Shown here one piece after another: positions 8,176 through 17,542 of a stretch of 64,000 nucleotides of DNA. Below the pieces are notes generated by a model. It was not told the origin of the DNA. It did no database searches and worked only from the letters and a program-made list of their open reading frames with translations. The stretch's first letter is position 1; each line of letters starts with the position of its first letter. Origin of the DNA: Dysgonomonas sp. HDW5A (GTDB lineage: Bacteria > Bacteroidota > Bacteroidia > Bacteroidales > Dysgonomonadaceae); the NCBI RefSeq assembly GCF_011299555.1, contig NZ_CP049857.1:1054001-1118000 (forward strand), given 5' to 3'. The position numbers were made by a program, and so were the translations under genes.

Positions 8176-9546
8176 ATGACCGTTTTAAAGAAAGCAGTAC
8201 TTTTTTTTAGCTTATTAAGCTTTATTTCATTTAATTTGAAGGCACAAGACAATGTTATTGATCAAGTGGTTTGGGTAATCGGAGATGAAGCTCTTCTTAA
8301 ATCAGATGTAGAGGGAGTAAAATTACAGATGCAACTTGAAAAAGAGCATTTTGATGGTGATCCATATTGTATAATCCCCGAACAATTAGCCGTTCAGAAA
8401 CTATTTCTACACCAAGCAAAGGTAGACAGTATTGATGTTGGTAACAATGTCGTATCAAGAACTGTCGACAGACGTATAAATAATGCCATAGCTTCTTTGG
8501 GGTCGCAAGAAAAACTCGAAGAATATCTGGGTAAATCGATCAATCAGCTTCGTGAAGAATGGAGGGAACAAGTTCGTGATAACGAAATTGTGACTGAGGT
8601 TCAAAGAAAAATTGTAGGTAATATAAAGCTGACTCCTTCCGAGATCAGAAACTATTACACACAATTGTCACAAGACAGTTTGCCTTTTATAAATACGACA
8701 GTAGAAGTAGAAATCATCACCATGAATCCTACTATACCTATTACAGAGATAGATGCAGTTAAAAATCGCTTAAGAGATTTTACGGATCGTATCAATAAAA
8801 AGGAATCGAGCTTTTCAACACTGGCATTACTCTACTCTGAGGACATAGAATCTGCGAAACGAGGAGGAGAACTTGGTTTTATGCCTCGAACTCAACTTGT
8901 TCCTGAGTATGCTAATGCTGCATTTATGCTGAATGACCCAACAAAAGTCTCTAATATAGTAGAATCTGAATATGGTTTCCATATCATACAGCTTATCGAA
9001 AAAAGAGGTGATCGTATAAATACACGACATATTTTGCTTAAACCTAAAGTTCCGACGGAAGAGTTAAAAAAAACAACTGTACGCATGGATTCTTTATTAG
9101 TTGACTTAAAAGCTAATAAGTTTACATTCGAAGAGGCAGCAACCCATATTTCGGCAGATAAAGATTCTCGTAACAACAAGGGGCTTATGCTAAATAAAAG
9201 TGAATACAGTAATTATTCAGGTACAGCTCATTTCGAGATGAAAGATCTACCTCAGGAGGTAGCCAAAGTTGTAGATAAAATGGCTGTCGGAGATATTTCT
9301 CAACCCTTCACGATGCTTAATAGCAGCGGTAAAGAAGTAGTTGCTATTGTAAGATTAAAAGAAAGAATAAATGCTCACAAAGCCAACCTTTCGGATGACT
9401 ATCAGGTAATGAAATCGATTGTTGAAGGAAAGAAAAGAGAAGATGTTCTAAAAAAATGGGTACAAGAAAAAATAAAAACTACCTATGTGAGAATTAATGA
9501 TGATTGGAAAAATTGTGATTTCCAACACGAAGGCTGGATTAAATAA
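8176..9546 (+). CDS. surA: Periplasmic chaperone/PPIase SurA
   Basis: SurA escorts nascent outer-membrane proteins through the periplasm. The 456-residue protein has a signal peptide ending FNLKAQ, then a SurA N-domain starting DQVVWVIGDEALLKSDVE and including QLREEWREQVRDNEIVTEVQRKI. Two parvulin domains follow: about 176-275 (KRGGELGFMPR, EYGFHIIQLIEKR) and about 280-385 (INTRHILLKPK, NKGLMLNK). Length and domain order match SurA. It is the third foldase gene in the run and is followed by an OstA-like gene, consistent with a shared role in outer-membrane assembly. Confidence 0.88.
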   Translation: MTVLKKAVLFFSLLSFISFNLKAQDNVIDQVVWVIGDEALLKSDVEGVKLQMQLEKEHFDGDPYCIIPEQLAVQKLFLHQAKVDSIDVGNNVVSRTVDRRINNAIASLGSQEKLEEYLGKSINQLREEWREQVRDNEIVTEVQRKIVGNIKLTPSEIRNYYTQLSQDSLPFINTTVEVEIITMNPTIPITEIDAVKNRLRDFTDRINKKESSFSTLALLYSEDIESAKRGGELGFMPRTQLVPEYANAAFMLNDPTKVSNIVESEYGFHIIQLIEKRGDRINTRHILLKPKVPTEELKKTTVRMDSLLVDLKANKFTFEEAATHISADKDSRNNKGLMLNKSEYSNYSGTAHFEMKDLPQEVAKVVDKMAVGDISQPFTMLNSSGKEVVAIVRLKERINAHKANLSDDYQVMKSIVEGKKREDVLKKWVQEKIKTTYVRINDDWKNCDFQHEGWIK

Positions 9547-9627
9547 AATCTAATTCTTAATGAGAGCCTAAGTCTTTTATTAAAAAGTACAGCATTAATA
9601 TCTTACATTACTCAAATTATAATAAAA

Positions 9628-9640
9628 AGGTTCGAGACCT
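9628..9640 (+). repeat. AGGTC-N3-GACCT palindrome, copy d (one mismatch)
   Basis: AGGTT-CGA-GACCT with an AATAAAA tract immediately upstream and TTAA downstream, 55 nt before ATG 9696. Confidence 0.65.
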
Positions 9641-9695
9641 TAATTTACATCTTTGCTACAAAAAGTATAATCTTCTTATAGCAATCACCTGAAAG

Positions 9696-11354
9696 ATGAA
9701 TAACGATATAAAGAATTCTCCAAGAAACAGGCGCAAAATGCACATAGCAGCTATTTTGTGCCTGCTTATTATATATGTTTCGGCTCAGGCTTTGGTACAA
9801 CAGAAAAAGCCCCAGCACCCGATTGGTCCTCAAACAGCCGCATCGGCAGGTAATAAGAAAGTTATACAATTAATAAAAGCATTAACTCTCGATAAACGTA
9901 TTGGATTCGATCCTCAGATATTAATAGACAGCGTAGTCTTGTATCACGATGGTGCCTTTATGTATTGTGACAGTGCCTATCTCGACGAAGCGACCAATCA
10001 GTTTGAAGCATTCGGTACGGTACGTGTCGAACAAGGAGATACACTCTTTCTGTATGGCAGTTACCTGCAATACGATGGAAATACCCAACTGCTAAAAGTT
10101 AGAAATAATGTACGATTAGTAAATCGTGATGTAACCTTGTTCACCGACAGCCTCGATTACGACAGGCTCAATAATATAGGATACTACTTTGATGGAGGAA
10201 TGCTTGTAGACTCTCTCAATGAGCTAACGTCATACTGGGGACAATATGAGCCGTCGAAACAGCTTGCTTTATTTAGAGACAGTGTAAAACTTACTAATCC
10301 TAAATTTGTAATGTTTACCGATACTCTCTTATACAATACCAATAATAAAGTTGCTACCATATTAGGACCTACCCGAATAGAATCTGACAGTGCTATTATA
10401 TATTCAACAAAAGGATGGTATGACACTAATACCGAGCAATCATTATTGTTAGACCAATCGAGAATTGTAAACAAAGAAGGAAACAGAACTCTTATAGGAG
10501 ATTCCATATCGTACCATAAAAAAGAAGGTTATGGAGAAATATTCGGTAATATGTTTTTACAGGATACTATCAAAAAGATTATACTGACGGGCAATTATGG
10601 TTTTTATAACGAAATTACCAACTATGCTATGGCTACCGACTCGGCTCGTGCCATTGAATATTCTCAGCCTGACAGCCTTTTTCTGCATGCCGATACTCTT
10701 AAACTTATTACCGATTCGGTATATAGAGAGATTAAGGGTTATTACAATGTTCGTTTCTATCGTACCGACTTGCAGGGTGTATGCGATTCGCTGGTATTTA
10801 AAACCAAAGATTCTATTCTGTACATGTACAAAAATCCGGTTCTATGGAATGAAACAAATCAGATATCAGGAGATTCCATTAGTATCTTTTTCAATGACAG
10901 TACAATTGACAGAGCCCATATAAGACCTAATGCTTTTTCGATAGAACAGAAAGATTCCACACATTTCAATCAACTCAAAGGACGAAGCCTAAAAGCCTTC
11001 TTCGAAGATAAGCAGATTAAACACATATTGGTTGAAGGTAACGCCGAATCGATATTCTATCCTGAAGAGAAAGACAAGTCGATGATGGGAATGAATCAGA
11101 CAGAAAGTGGTTATCTGTCTATTGATTTCAAAGATAAGAAAATAGAAAAACTAAAGCTCTGGCCTCAATCCACAGGAAAAATGATCCCTCTTTCGGATTT
11201 GAAACCCGATCAAGGTAAACTCCGGGATTTTGAATGGCTCGATTATATACGCCCTCTTGATAGGGATGATGTATTCAGGAAGGTTAAAAGAAAAGGAGGA
11301 AACAGCCCCGGCAAACGACGATCCAATAAACCGGCGGTCGAGACTGTCGAATAG
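9696..11354 (+). CDS. OstA/LptA-like organic solvent tolerance protein
   Basis: The 552-residue protein has an N-terminal membrane/signal segment (about residues 15-32) and many short beta-strand repeats (for example ATNQFEAFGTVRVEQGDTLF and LKVRNNVRLVNRDVTLFTD) characteristic of the OstA-like fold that forms the periplasmic LPS bridge (LptA and the N-domain of LptD). It is therefore a candidate LPS-transport component in the periplasm or outer membrane. Bacteroidetes often have such a protein in place of canonical small LptA. It lies after surA and before mutL. The start ATG 9696 gives 14 charged residues before the hydrophobic segment; ATG 9738 is an alternative. Confidence 0.8.
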   Translation: MNNDIKNSPRNRRKMHIAAILCLLIIYVSAQALVQQKKPQHPIGPQTAASAGNKKVIQLIKALTLDKRIGFDPQILIDSVVLYHDGAFMYCDSAYLDEATNQFEAFGTVRVEQGDTLFLYGSYLQYDGNTQLLKVRNNVRLVNRDVTLFTDSLDYDRLNNIGYYFDGGMLVDSLNELTSYWGQYEPSKQLALFRDSVKLTNPKFVMFTDTLLYNTNNKVATILGPTRIESDSAIIYSTKGWYDTNTEQSLLLDQSRIVNKEGNRTLIGDSISYHKKEGYGEIFGNMFLQDTIKKIILTGNYGFYNEITNYAMATDSARAIEYSQPDSLFLHADTLKLITDSVYREIKGYYNVRFYRTDLQGVCDSLVFKTKDSILYMYKNPVLWNETNQISGDSISIFFNDSTIDRAHIRPNAFSIEQKDSTHFNQLKGRSLKAFFEDKQIKHILVEGNAESIFYPEEKDKSMMGMNQTESGYLSIDFKDKKIEKLKLWPQSTGKMIPLSDLKPDQGKLRDFEWLDYIRPLDRDDVFRKVKRKGGNSPGKRRSNKPAVETVE

Positions 11355-11371
11355 GCTCTCCAAACTGACTT

Positions 11372-11389
11372 TACCTTTTAGTAAAGGTA
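11372..11389. other. Small perfect hairpin between the OstA-like gene and mutL
   Basis: TACCTTT and AAAGGTA pair across a 4-nt loop, 18 nt after the stop codon. No T-run follows, so terminator function is doubtful. Confidence 0.4.
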
Positions 11390-11467
11390 TGTTTCCGACA
11401 CAGACTATAATCATGTTATAAACTGTGTAATATGTAACGAAACAAAGCTAACTCAACGACTAAAGCA

Positions 11468-13303
11468 ATGAATGATATTATACATTTACTACCCGATTCA
11501 ATAGCTAACCAGATAGCAGCGGGTGAAGTTGTACAACGCCCGGCATCTATAGTCAAAGAGCTTCTCGAGAATTCTATTGATGCAGGGGCAACCAGCATTC
11601 AACTTATAATAAAAGATGCCGGACGCACACTTATACAGGTAATAGATAATGGAAAAGGTATGTCTGCCACTGACGCTCGACTTGCCTTTGAAAGACATGC
11701 CACATCCAAGATTCGTACTGCAGAAGATCTGTTCGCTCTTCGCACGATGGGATTTCGTGGAGAAGCTTTACCGTCTATTGCGGCAGTAGCACATGTTGAG
11801 CTAAAGACAAAACGCAAAGAAGATCAAGTGGGTACACATCTGGTTATTGCAGGATCTGCTGTTGAAAAACAGGAAGAAATAGCTTGTGCCGATGGTAGTA
11901 ATTTTGCTATTAAAAATATCTTCTTTAATGTACCTGCACGCCGGAAATTTTTAAAATCGAATGAAACCGAACGTAAAAATATACTTACCGAACTAGAGAG
12001 GGTTGCGATGGTAAATTCTGAAATTGAATTTTCGTTTATCGAGAATGATATAGAAGTTATCAAATATCCGGCTTCCAACCTTAAGCAACGTATTATAAGT
12101 GTGATTGGAAAAAGCTTCAATCAACAACTGATTTCGATAGAAATAGAAACTACCATCGCTAAGATATACGGTTTTGTAGGTAAGCCCGAATCGGCTCGAA
12201 AAGCCCGTGCTCAACAATACTTCTTTGTAAATGGCAGATATATGAGACATCCTTATTTTGCTAAAGCTATCACATCTGCATTTGCACCATTGATTCCGGT
12301 CGGAGAAAATCCTAATTTCTTCATTTATATAGAAGTTAGTCCTGATACAATTGATGTCAATATACATCCGACCAAGACCGAAATTAAGTTTGAAAACGAG
12401 CAACCCATCTGGCAAATACTTGCAGCAACTGTAAAAGAGGCTTTAGGCAAGTTTAATGAAGTACCTACTATTGATTTTGATACATTAGATGCCATTGACA
12501 TACCTATACATAATCCGAATACCAATGCTACCCGTCCACAGATAAATGTAAACCCTGCATACAATCCTTTTAAATCATCATCAGGAGGACAAAGCTCTGG
12601 TAGTAGCAGCTATCAGCGTCCTAACTTCGATTGGGAAAGTTTATACAAAGGGTTCGAAACTGATACCAATATAGAAAGTTCAGAAGTTAGAGAAGCCATC
12701 GAAATACGATCATCAGATTCTGACCTATTTGAAGAAAACCCAGCCTCATTACACTATCAATACAAAAATAAGTATATCCTGACATCAGTAAAATCAGGAT
12801 TAATGATGATTGATCAGCGTAGAGCACACGTGCGCATATTATTCGATCAGTTCCTCCAAAATATAAAGCTCAAAAGAGGAATTTCTCAACGGACATTATT
12901 TCCTGAGATTGTAGAATTCTCATCGTCAGAAGCCGCTATGATCCCCTACTTGCTCGATGATATTGAAGCTGTGGGTTTCGATCTCAGTAATCTGGGTAAT
13001 AACTCGTATGCTATAAACGGTGTGCCTTCGGAAATAGACAAGATAAATTCGGTTGAACTTATCCACAATATGGTTTCTAAAAGTATCGAAACCGGAAGCG
13101 ATGTAAAAGAAGAGATACAGGAAGCATTAGCATTATCTCTGGCCTATGCAGCAGCAATTCCATATGGACATAGGTTGACGAATGATGAAACAAGCGATAT
13201 CGTAAACCGCTTATTAGCATCACCATCACATAAATATACACCTGATGGAAAGCTGATCATTTCAATTTTAGATGATATTGAGGTCGATAAAAGATTTAAA
13301 TAA
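11468..13303 (+). CDS. mutL: DNA mismatch repair protein MutL
   Basis: MutL couples MutS mismatch recognition to downstream repair. The 611-residue protein has the complete N-terminal GHKL ATPase: [20 protein letters not shown] (motif I with the catalytic Glu), DNGKGM (motif II), [12 protein letters not shown] (motif III), then PARRKF and [13 protein letters not shown] Gly/Ser-rich linker (about residues 365-385) leads to the C-terminal dimerisation domain. The endonuclease motif DQHA-x2-E-x4-E appears only as [14 protein letters not shown], which lacks the canonical metal-binding residues, so nuclease activity is uncertain. ATG 11468 aligns with the usual MutL N-terminus. Confidence 0.95.
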   Translation: MNDIIHLLPDSIANQIAAGEVVQRPASIVKELLENSIDAGATSIQLIIKDAGRTLIQVIDNGKGMSATDARLAFERHATSKIRTAEDLFALRTMGFRGEALPSIAAVAHVELKTKRKEDQVGTHLVIAGSAVEKQEEIACADGSNFAIKNIFFNVPARRKFLKSNETERKNILTELERVAMVNSEIEFSFIENDIEVIKYPASNLKQRIISVIGKSFNQQLISIEIETTIAKIYGFVGKPESARKARAQQYFFVNGRYMRHPYFAKAITSAFAPLIPVGENPNFFIYIEVSPDTIDVNIHPTKTEIKFENEQPIWQILAATVKEALGKFNEVPTIDFDTLDAIDIPIHNPNTNATRPQINVNPAYNPFKSSSGGQSSGSSSYQRPNFDWESLYKGFETDTNIESSEVREAIEIRSSDSDLFEENPASLHYQYKNKYILTSVKSGLMMIDQRRAHVRILFDQFLQNIKLKRGISQRTLFPEIVEFSSSEAAMIPYLLDDIEAVGFDLSNLGNNSYAINGVPSEIDKINSVELIHNMVSKSIETGSDVKEEIQEALALSLAYAAAIPYGHRLTNDETSDIVNRLLASPSHKYTPDGKLIISILDDIEVDKRFK

Positions 13304-13408
13304 ATATTTAACCATTAAAAACAGGCACCAGCACACGAATTAACACTTTTATATCAAAAAATGTAAATACTTTTTAACCAAAGAAGTATAGTTACATCTT
13401 TATTTTAT

Positions 13409-13416
13409 TATGTTTG
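13409..13416 (+). promoter_or_regulatory. Candidate -7 promoter box for the FimB/Mfa2-like gene
   Basis: TATGTTTG matches TAnnTTTG, 22 nt before ATG 13438, and overlaps a perfect inverted repeat. Confidence 0.55.
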
Positions 13417-13429
13417 TAATCACAAACAT
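13410..13429. promoter_or_regulatory. Perfect 8-bp inverted repeat on the promoter (candidate operator)
   Basis: ATGTTTGT-AATC-ACAAACAT is a perfect inverted repeat with a 4-nt spacer. It covers the last seven bases of the -7 box and the likely transcription start, a position suited to a repressor operator or a 5' RNA hairpin. Confidence 0.45.
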
Positions 13430-13437
13430 AACTAATT

Positions 13438-14526
13438 ATGAAAAAAACACTCTTTTTGGGGATATTAAGCACTCTTGTGCTTTTAAGCTATTCATGCAAT
13501 AGTGATGATCTGCCTAATACATCAGTAGATGAATTCTATGAGGTAACATTTAATATCAGTAATTTTACTTCCGAGGTTTCAGAGATGTCAACAAGATCAA
13601 CTCTGGCTGAGAGCGAGGTTAAATATCTTCGCTACGTTATTTTAAATAAAGCTGTACCTATCAATCAGGTAGTTGAAGAAAAAACATTAGAAGGAGCCGC
13701 TATAACCTCTCCTCTGAAACTCAAATTAAGAAAAGGTAATTACACGATCGGAATTTTTGCATCTGAAAAACCTATTGTTGCAAACAAAATTCCAGCTAAC
13801 CCCGGAGGTCTGACAGGAGCCGACTATATTGATGCAATTGCTATTGAGAACTTAACAAACCCAAATCAATTTCATGGTTCGGTTGATATTGAAGTAGCAA
13901 GCGCTGATATCCAGAAAAATATTGAATTAAAAAGACCTATCGGTAAAATTACACTGGCAATATCAGATCTTGATAAAGCTCCAAATAATGTACAAACGAT
14001 CGTACCAATACTTGTGTTAGCAGGTAACGAATCTCAGTATGATTTCACTTATTTTGCTCCTGGTTATATTGCAACAAATAGTGGAGCCTCTATCTTCCGA
14101 GGACAGAGTGCGACAGCCATGTCAACTAATTATGCTTGCATTAACAGAAGTCGATTTATTACGATTGGTGAAGATAACCCCTTTGATTTTTACTTACCTC
14201 AGACGATAAATATAGATTATCAAGCTGGTCCTAAACCTTTCTCGAATGCCCGGTATGATTTATATCTACAGGGAGTTACAACAAACAAAGCTGAATATCA
14301 AAATATTATTCTCCTTGAGAATCCGGAGTTGCTACTTACTGAACCTACTTTTATAAATGACCCAAATGCAATGAATCCGAATATTGTCTTTATGACTTGC
14401 ATCAAAAGAGGACTTGTTGTAAAACCAAATGAGCAGGTAATTATTAAAGGACAACTTTTCAGAGACAGCGAACTCTCAGTTGTTGTAAACAATACATGGG
14501 GAGAAACAGCCAACACCAATTTTTAA
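13438..14526 (+). CDS. FimB/Mfa2 family fimbrial-subunit-like lipoprotein (first of pair)
   Basis: The 362-residue exported lipoprotein has signal MKKTLFLGILSTLVLLSYSC, with Cys 20 lipidated. The layout follows the FimB/Mfa2 family: a first beta-domain with KLKLRKGNYTIGIFAS, then FHGSVDIEV, then a second domain starting KRPIGKITLAISDLD and ending in NNTWGE. In Porphyromonas, Mfa2/FimB anchors the fimbria and limits its length; that role is only inferred here. A paralogue follows 32 nt downstream. No typical fimbrilin gene is present nearby. Confidence 0.72.
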   Translation: MKKTLFLGILSTLVLLSYSCNSDDLPNTSVDEFYEVTFNISNFTSEVSEMSTRSTLAESEVKYLRYVILNKAVPINQVVEEKTLEGAAITSPLKLKLRKGNYTIGIFASEKPIVANKIPANPGGLTGADYIDAIAIENLTNPNQFHGSVDIEVASADIQKNIELKRPIGKITLAISDLDKAPNNVQTIVPILVLAGNESQYDFTYFAPGYIATNSGASIFRGQSATAMSTNYACINRSRFITIGEDNPFDFYLPQTINIDYQAGPKPFSNARYDLYLQGVTTNKAEYQNIILLENPELLLTEPTFINDPNAMNPNIVFMTCIKRGLVVKPNEQVIIKGQLFRDSELSVVVNNTWGETANTNF

Positions 14527-14558
14527 GTAGATTCTTATAAAATATAAAACATCCGATT

Positions 14559-15584
14559 ATGAAAAAAATATTCTTCATATTTTCCATTATATCTTTAGGT
14601 ATGTTGTCTTCATGCAGCAAAGATGATAACAGTGTCTTAACGGAAACTCCCTCATTAATAAATAAGCAAAAAGTAGTACTTAATATAACGAATATTAATG
14701 ACGCAAACAATTACACCAGAAGTACAACTGAAACTGACCCGACCATAAAGAAAGTAATATATGCTGTTTACAAGACTGGAGACGGTATTACTTCGGGTAA
14801 TGAAGAGTTAGTTTTGAAAGACAATGTCGAAGTTGGCAGCACTCCGGTATCCGCTATCAGTTTAGATTTACAACCGGGTAAATACCTGATTGCTGTATTC
14901 GCCTCGGGTAGAACAAATGCCGAGGTGAAGACTTACGAGGAAACCGGTAAGACCATATTAAAAAATTCATATTTAAATACCTCCGACTTAACCAGTCCTA
15001 CAGAGTTTTACGGAACAACTAATATAGAAGTTGTCAGCCAAAGTGTTAACGCCAATGTTACCCTACAAAGGGTAGTAGGTAAAGTCGAGATTGTAATAAA
15101 AGACCTTAACAGCCTTCCGGCAAGTATAACATCTGCAACTCCGGTTATGAAAACTTATACAATAAGTAGTAATTGGGCTGATATAGCACCAAGCAATATG
15201 AGAATGACAAATATTGATGCCTCAATCTTCAGATTATCGGACTTAGACCAACCTAACCCGTTTGATCAATTGACGCTTAGTAGAAGCTTATTTTCAGCTC
15301 ACAATGAAAACAATCCGATTGTATTCTATTGTATGCAAACTGCTACTAATTTTAGTGCAGAGAATTTCAGATATTCTACTCCATTTCTTTATATTCATCT
15401 TAATCCTCAGAATGGTAACCCATCCAACACAATTTTGATCACTCCTCAATTGAAAGTGTATCCGAATAAGATAACCAGATTTACGGGTACTATCGTTGGT
15501 CAGAATAACCAAGGGTTCACGATGTCTGTTGTTGACCAATGGGGTAATGACACAGAAACTGTAATAGTAGACAAAGTTCTTTAA
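14559..15584 (+). CDS. FimB/Mfa2 family fimbrial-subunit-like lipoprotein (second of pair)
   Basis: The 341-residue lipoprotein has signal MKKIFFIFSIISLGMLSSC (Cys 19). It shares landmarks with its upstream neighbour: SLDLQPGKYLIAVFASG, EFYGTTNIEV, LQRVVGKVEIVIKDLN and the closing VVDQWGNDTE. The pair most likely arose by tandem duplication and forms one transcription unit, closed by a strong terminator at 15604. It may be a surface adhesin/fimbria anchor or a secreted surface lipoprotein of the same fold; the sequence does not decide. Confidence 0.7.
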   Translation: MKKIFFIFSIISLGMLSSCSKDDNSVLTETPSLINKQKVVLNITNINDANNYTRSTTETDPTIKKVIYAVYKTGDGITSGNEELVLKDNVEVGSTPVSAISLDLQPGKYLIAVFASGRTNAEVKTYEETGKTILKNSYLNTSDLTSPTEFYGTTNIEVVSQSVNANVTLQRVVGKVEIVIKDLNSLPASITSATPVMKTYTISSNWADIAPSNMRMTNIDASIFRLSDLDQPNPFDQLTLSRSLFSAHNENNPIVFYCMQTATNFSAENFRYSTPFLYIHLNPQNGNPSNTILITPQLKVYPNKITRFTGTIVGQNNQGFTMSVVDQWGNDTETVIVDKVL

Positions 15585-15603
15585 ATTTGAATAATACAAA
15601 AAA

Positions 15604-15627
15604 GAGCCCTAGGAATTCCTATGGCTC
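15604..15627. terminator. Bidirectional terminator between convergent genes
   Basis: A long near-perfect palindrome (GAGCC, TAGG and their partners) flanked by A6 on the left and T6 on the right. It serves both the lipoprotein pair (+) and the hydrolase gene (-). Confidence 0.9.
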
Positions 15628-15648
15628 TTTTTTATATCATTTAAAATC

Positions 15649-16251
15649 CTAGTTATTCAAATAGTCTTCAGCATTCACGACCGTAGCATAAAAATAGCTT
15701 AATGCTGCTAAAAAAGCTTCGTGCACATTCTCGCCAGGAATAGTTTTTCCATTAAGCTGTAAATTAGGAGCTGCACACGCATCACCTATTACCGTACAGT
15801 TGTAACCAAAATCTTTGGCTGCACGTGTAGTTGCATCAACACACATACTTGTCATCATCCCACAAATAACAAGATCCGATATACCCTGTTCCTTCAAATA
15901 AGCCTGAAGCTCAGTTTCTCTAAAGCTATTGGGAAAATGCTTTGTAATTACTTTCTCGCTACTCAGAGGAGCTACTTCCGAATGAATCTCTACACCTTGT
16001 GTACCAGGCACAAAAAATGTAGAACCCGGACGATCCGAGATATGTTGTATATGTATAACCGGCAATCCTTCTTTTCGAAATTGCTCCAATACCGATTTGG
16101 CGTTTAAGACCGCTTCGTCACTTCCTATTAGAGGCATATTTCCTCCCGTAAAATAATCATTCTGTATGTCTATTATAACCAATGCTTTTTGTTGTGCAGT
16201 CATCATTAATGTGGTAATTAGTAATAATACAATTAAACTTATCTTTTTCAT
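15649..16251 (-). CDS. Exported isochorismatase-fold cysteine hydrolase, coupled to pncB
   Basis: The 200-residue protein belongs to the isochorismatase/nicotinamidase superfamily. The apparent catalytic triad is present: Asp 28 in VIIDIQNDYF, Lys 104 in VITKHFPNSF, Cys 137 in GMMTSMCVDATTRAA. Unusually it begins with a signal peptide (MKKISLIVLLLITTLMMTAQ), so it should act outside the cytoplasm. Its ATG lies 1 nt after the pncB stop, implying co-translation and suggesting a role in nicotinamide/nicotinate salvage. The D-x-H metal-site motif typical of nicotinamidases is not obvious, so another amide or ester substrate is possible. Confidence 0.8.
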   Translation of the reverse strand: MKKISLIVLLLITTLMMTAQQKALVIIDIQNDYFTGGNMPLIGSDEAVLNAKSVLEQFRKEGLPVIHIQHISDRPGSTFFVPGTQGVEIHSEVAPLSSEKVITKHFPNSFRETELQAYLKEQGISDLVICGMMTSMCVDATTRAAKDFGYNCTVIGDACAAPNLQLNGKTIPGENVHEAFLAALSYFYATVVNAEDYLNN

Positions 16252-16252
16252 T

Positions 16253-17413
16253 TCAATCTATTCCCAGTGTTAATTTACAGATTTCAATTTCTCTTTCGTT
16301 ACCCGTATTTTTACCCATAACATCCGAAAGCTTCACTGCTTGAAGAAACTCTCCTTTAGGGTTCGCTTTTATAGCTGATAATTTAATCACGATATTCAAA
16401 GGCTTTACACCTACATCATTGGTAAAATAAGTACCTATTCCATATGTATCGTGGACACGGTCTCCCACAAAGTCTTTGATTCGTTTTACTTCTTCCAGAT
16501 TTAGCGAATCACTATACACTATGGTTTTAGATGCAGGATCAATCCTGTTTTCTTTATAAAATTGAATTGCCTTTTCTGTAAATTCAATAACATCACCGCT
16601 ATCGCAACGTACTCCATCGAATAGTTTAGCCTGTTTCAAGCTAAATGATTTGAAAAAAGAGTCCGTAGTATACGTATCGGTCAATGTAATCCCTAAGCTT
16701 CCTTGAAACACCTCTACCCAAGCTTCGAGTGCCTTTATGTTTGCAGCTCGATAACCGAACAATGCACCGTGATACATAAACCATTCGTGCGGCATAGTAC
16801 CGATAGGTGTAGTATTGTGTTTCATCGCCAGATATACATTGCTTGTTCCTTTGAAGTACTCTCCCGAATTTTCACGAAGGGCTCCTACCACTTCATCGTG
16901 TACATCGAATGAGAAACGACGACGTGTACCAAAATCCGAATAATCGGCTTTCATTGCGACCAATCCTTTGGCTTTCTCCACAGTCTTTTCCTTTACACCC
17001 TGCGGAGCCTGCCCCGTCATTATAAAATACAATTCCGAGATCATTGCCATAAGCGGCACTTCCCAAAGAACGGTACGATACCAATAGCCTTCAATAGAGA
17101 CTTTCAAATCACCACCTTCTTGAGTTATAAGAACTTCATCCGGATTGTATTGATATCCTTCGAGAAAGTCTATAAATGCCGGATCGAAGAAATAACAACG
17201 TCTTTCGATGTATCGCTTTTCCTCTTTGGTCATTTTCAGCTTTGTCATTGCTACAACCTCTTCTTTAAGACGTTCAGCAAAACCTTCCGGAAATTCGGTA
17301 TGACCTCTATTTATAAATTCGTATCTTACATACGAACGTGGATACAGTTTTTGAATAGCTAGCATTACAGAAAACTTATATAAGTCGTTGTCTGTAAAAT
17401 GTTTTATAATCAT
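16253..17413 (-). CDS. pncB: Nicotinate phosphoribosyltransferase
   Basis: PncB converts nicotinate, PRPP and ATP to nicotinate mononucleotide in the Preiss-Handler NAD salvage pathway. The 386-residue protein has the usual length and landmarks: TDNDLYKFSVMLAIQKLYP at the N-terminus, FGTRRRFSFDVHDEVV, KGTSNVYLA, PIGTMPHEWFMYHGA, DTYTTDSFF, GVRCDSGDV and YGIGTYFTND. It is the first gene of a two-gene unit with the exported hydrolase. A palindrome of the dispersed family lies 15 nt upstream of its ATG. Confidence 0.95.
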   Translation of the reverse strand: MIIKHFTDNDLYKFSVMLAIQKLYPRSYVRYEFINRGHTEFPEGFAERLKEEVVAMTKLKMTKEEKRYIERRCYFFDPAFIDFLEGYQYNPDEVLITQEGGDLKVSIEGYWYRTVLWEVPLMAMISELYFIMTGQAPQGVKEKTVEKAKGLVAMKADYSDFGTRRRFSFDVHDEVVGALRENSGEYFKGTSNVYLAMKHNTTPIGTMPHEWFMYHGALFGYRAANIKALEAWVEVFQGSLGITLTDTYTTDSFFKSFSLKQAKLFDGVRCDSGDVIEFTEKAIQFYKENRIDPASKTIVYSDSLNLEEVKRIKDFVGDRVHDTYGIGTYFTNDVGVKPLNIVIKLSAIKANPKGEFLQAVKLSDVMGKNTGNEREIEICKLTLGID

Positions 17414-17428
17414 AATCGGCTGTGTTCG

Positions 17429-17441
17429 AGGTCTCAGACCT
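17429..17441 (-). repeat. AGGTC-N3-GACCT palindrome, copy f (perfect)
   Basis: On the gene strand AGGTC-TGA-GACCT follows GTAATAAAA, 15 nt before the pncB ATG. Confidence 0.8.
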
Positions 17442-17542
17442 TTTTATTACTCCGGCAGATGTAACTGCCATTATTTAGATATAATAGATTAAATCCATAT
17501 AGATTTACTTCTTTACTAAATAACACCGTAAACCTGATATTG

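Noticed and set aside
15604-15627. Another copy of the AGGTC palindrome family
   Set aside because: The sequence is different and has the A/T flanks of a terminator between convergent genes.
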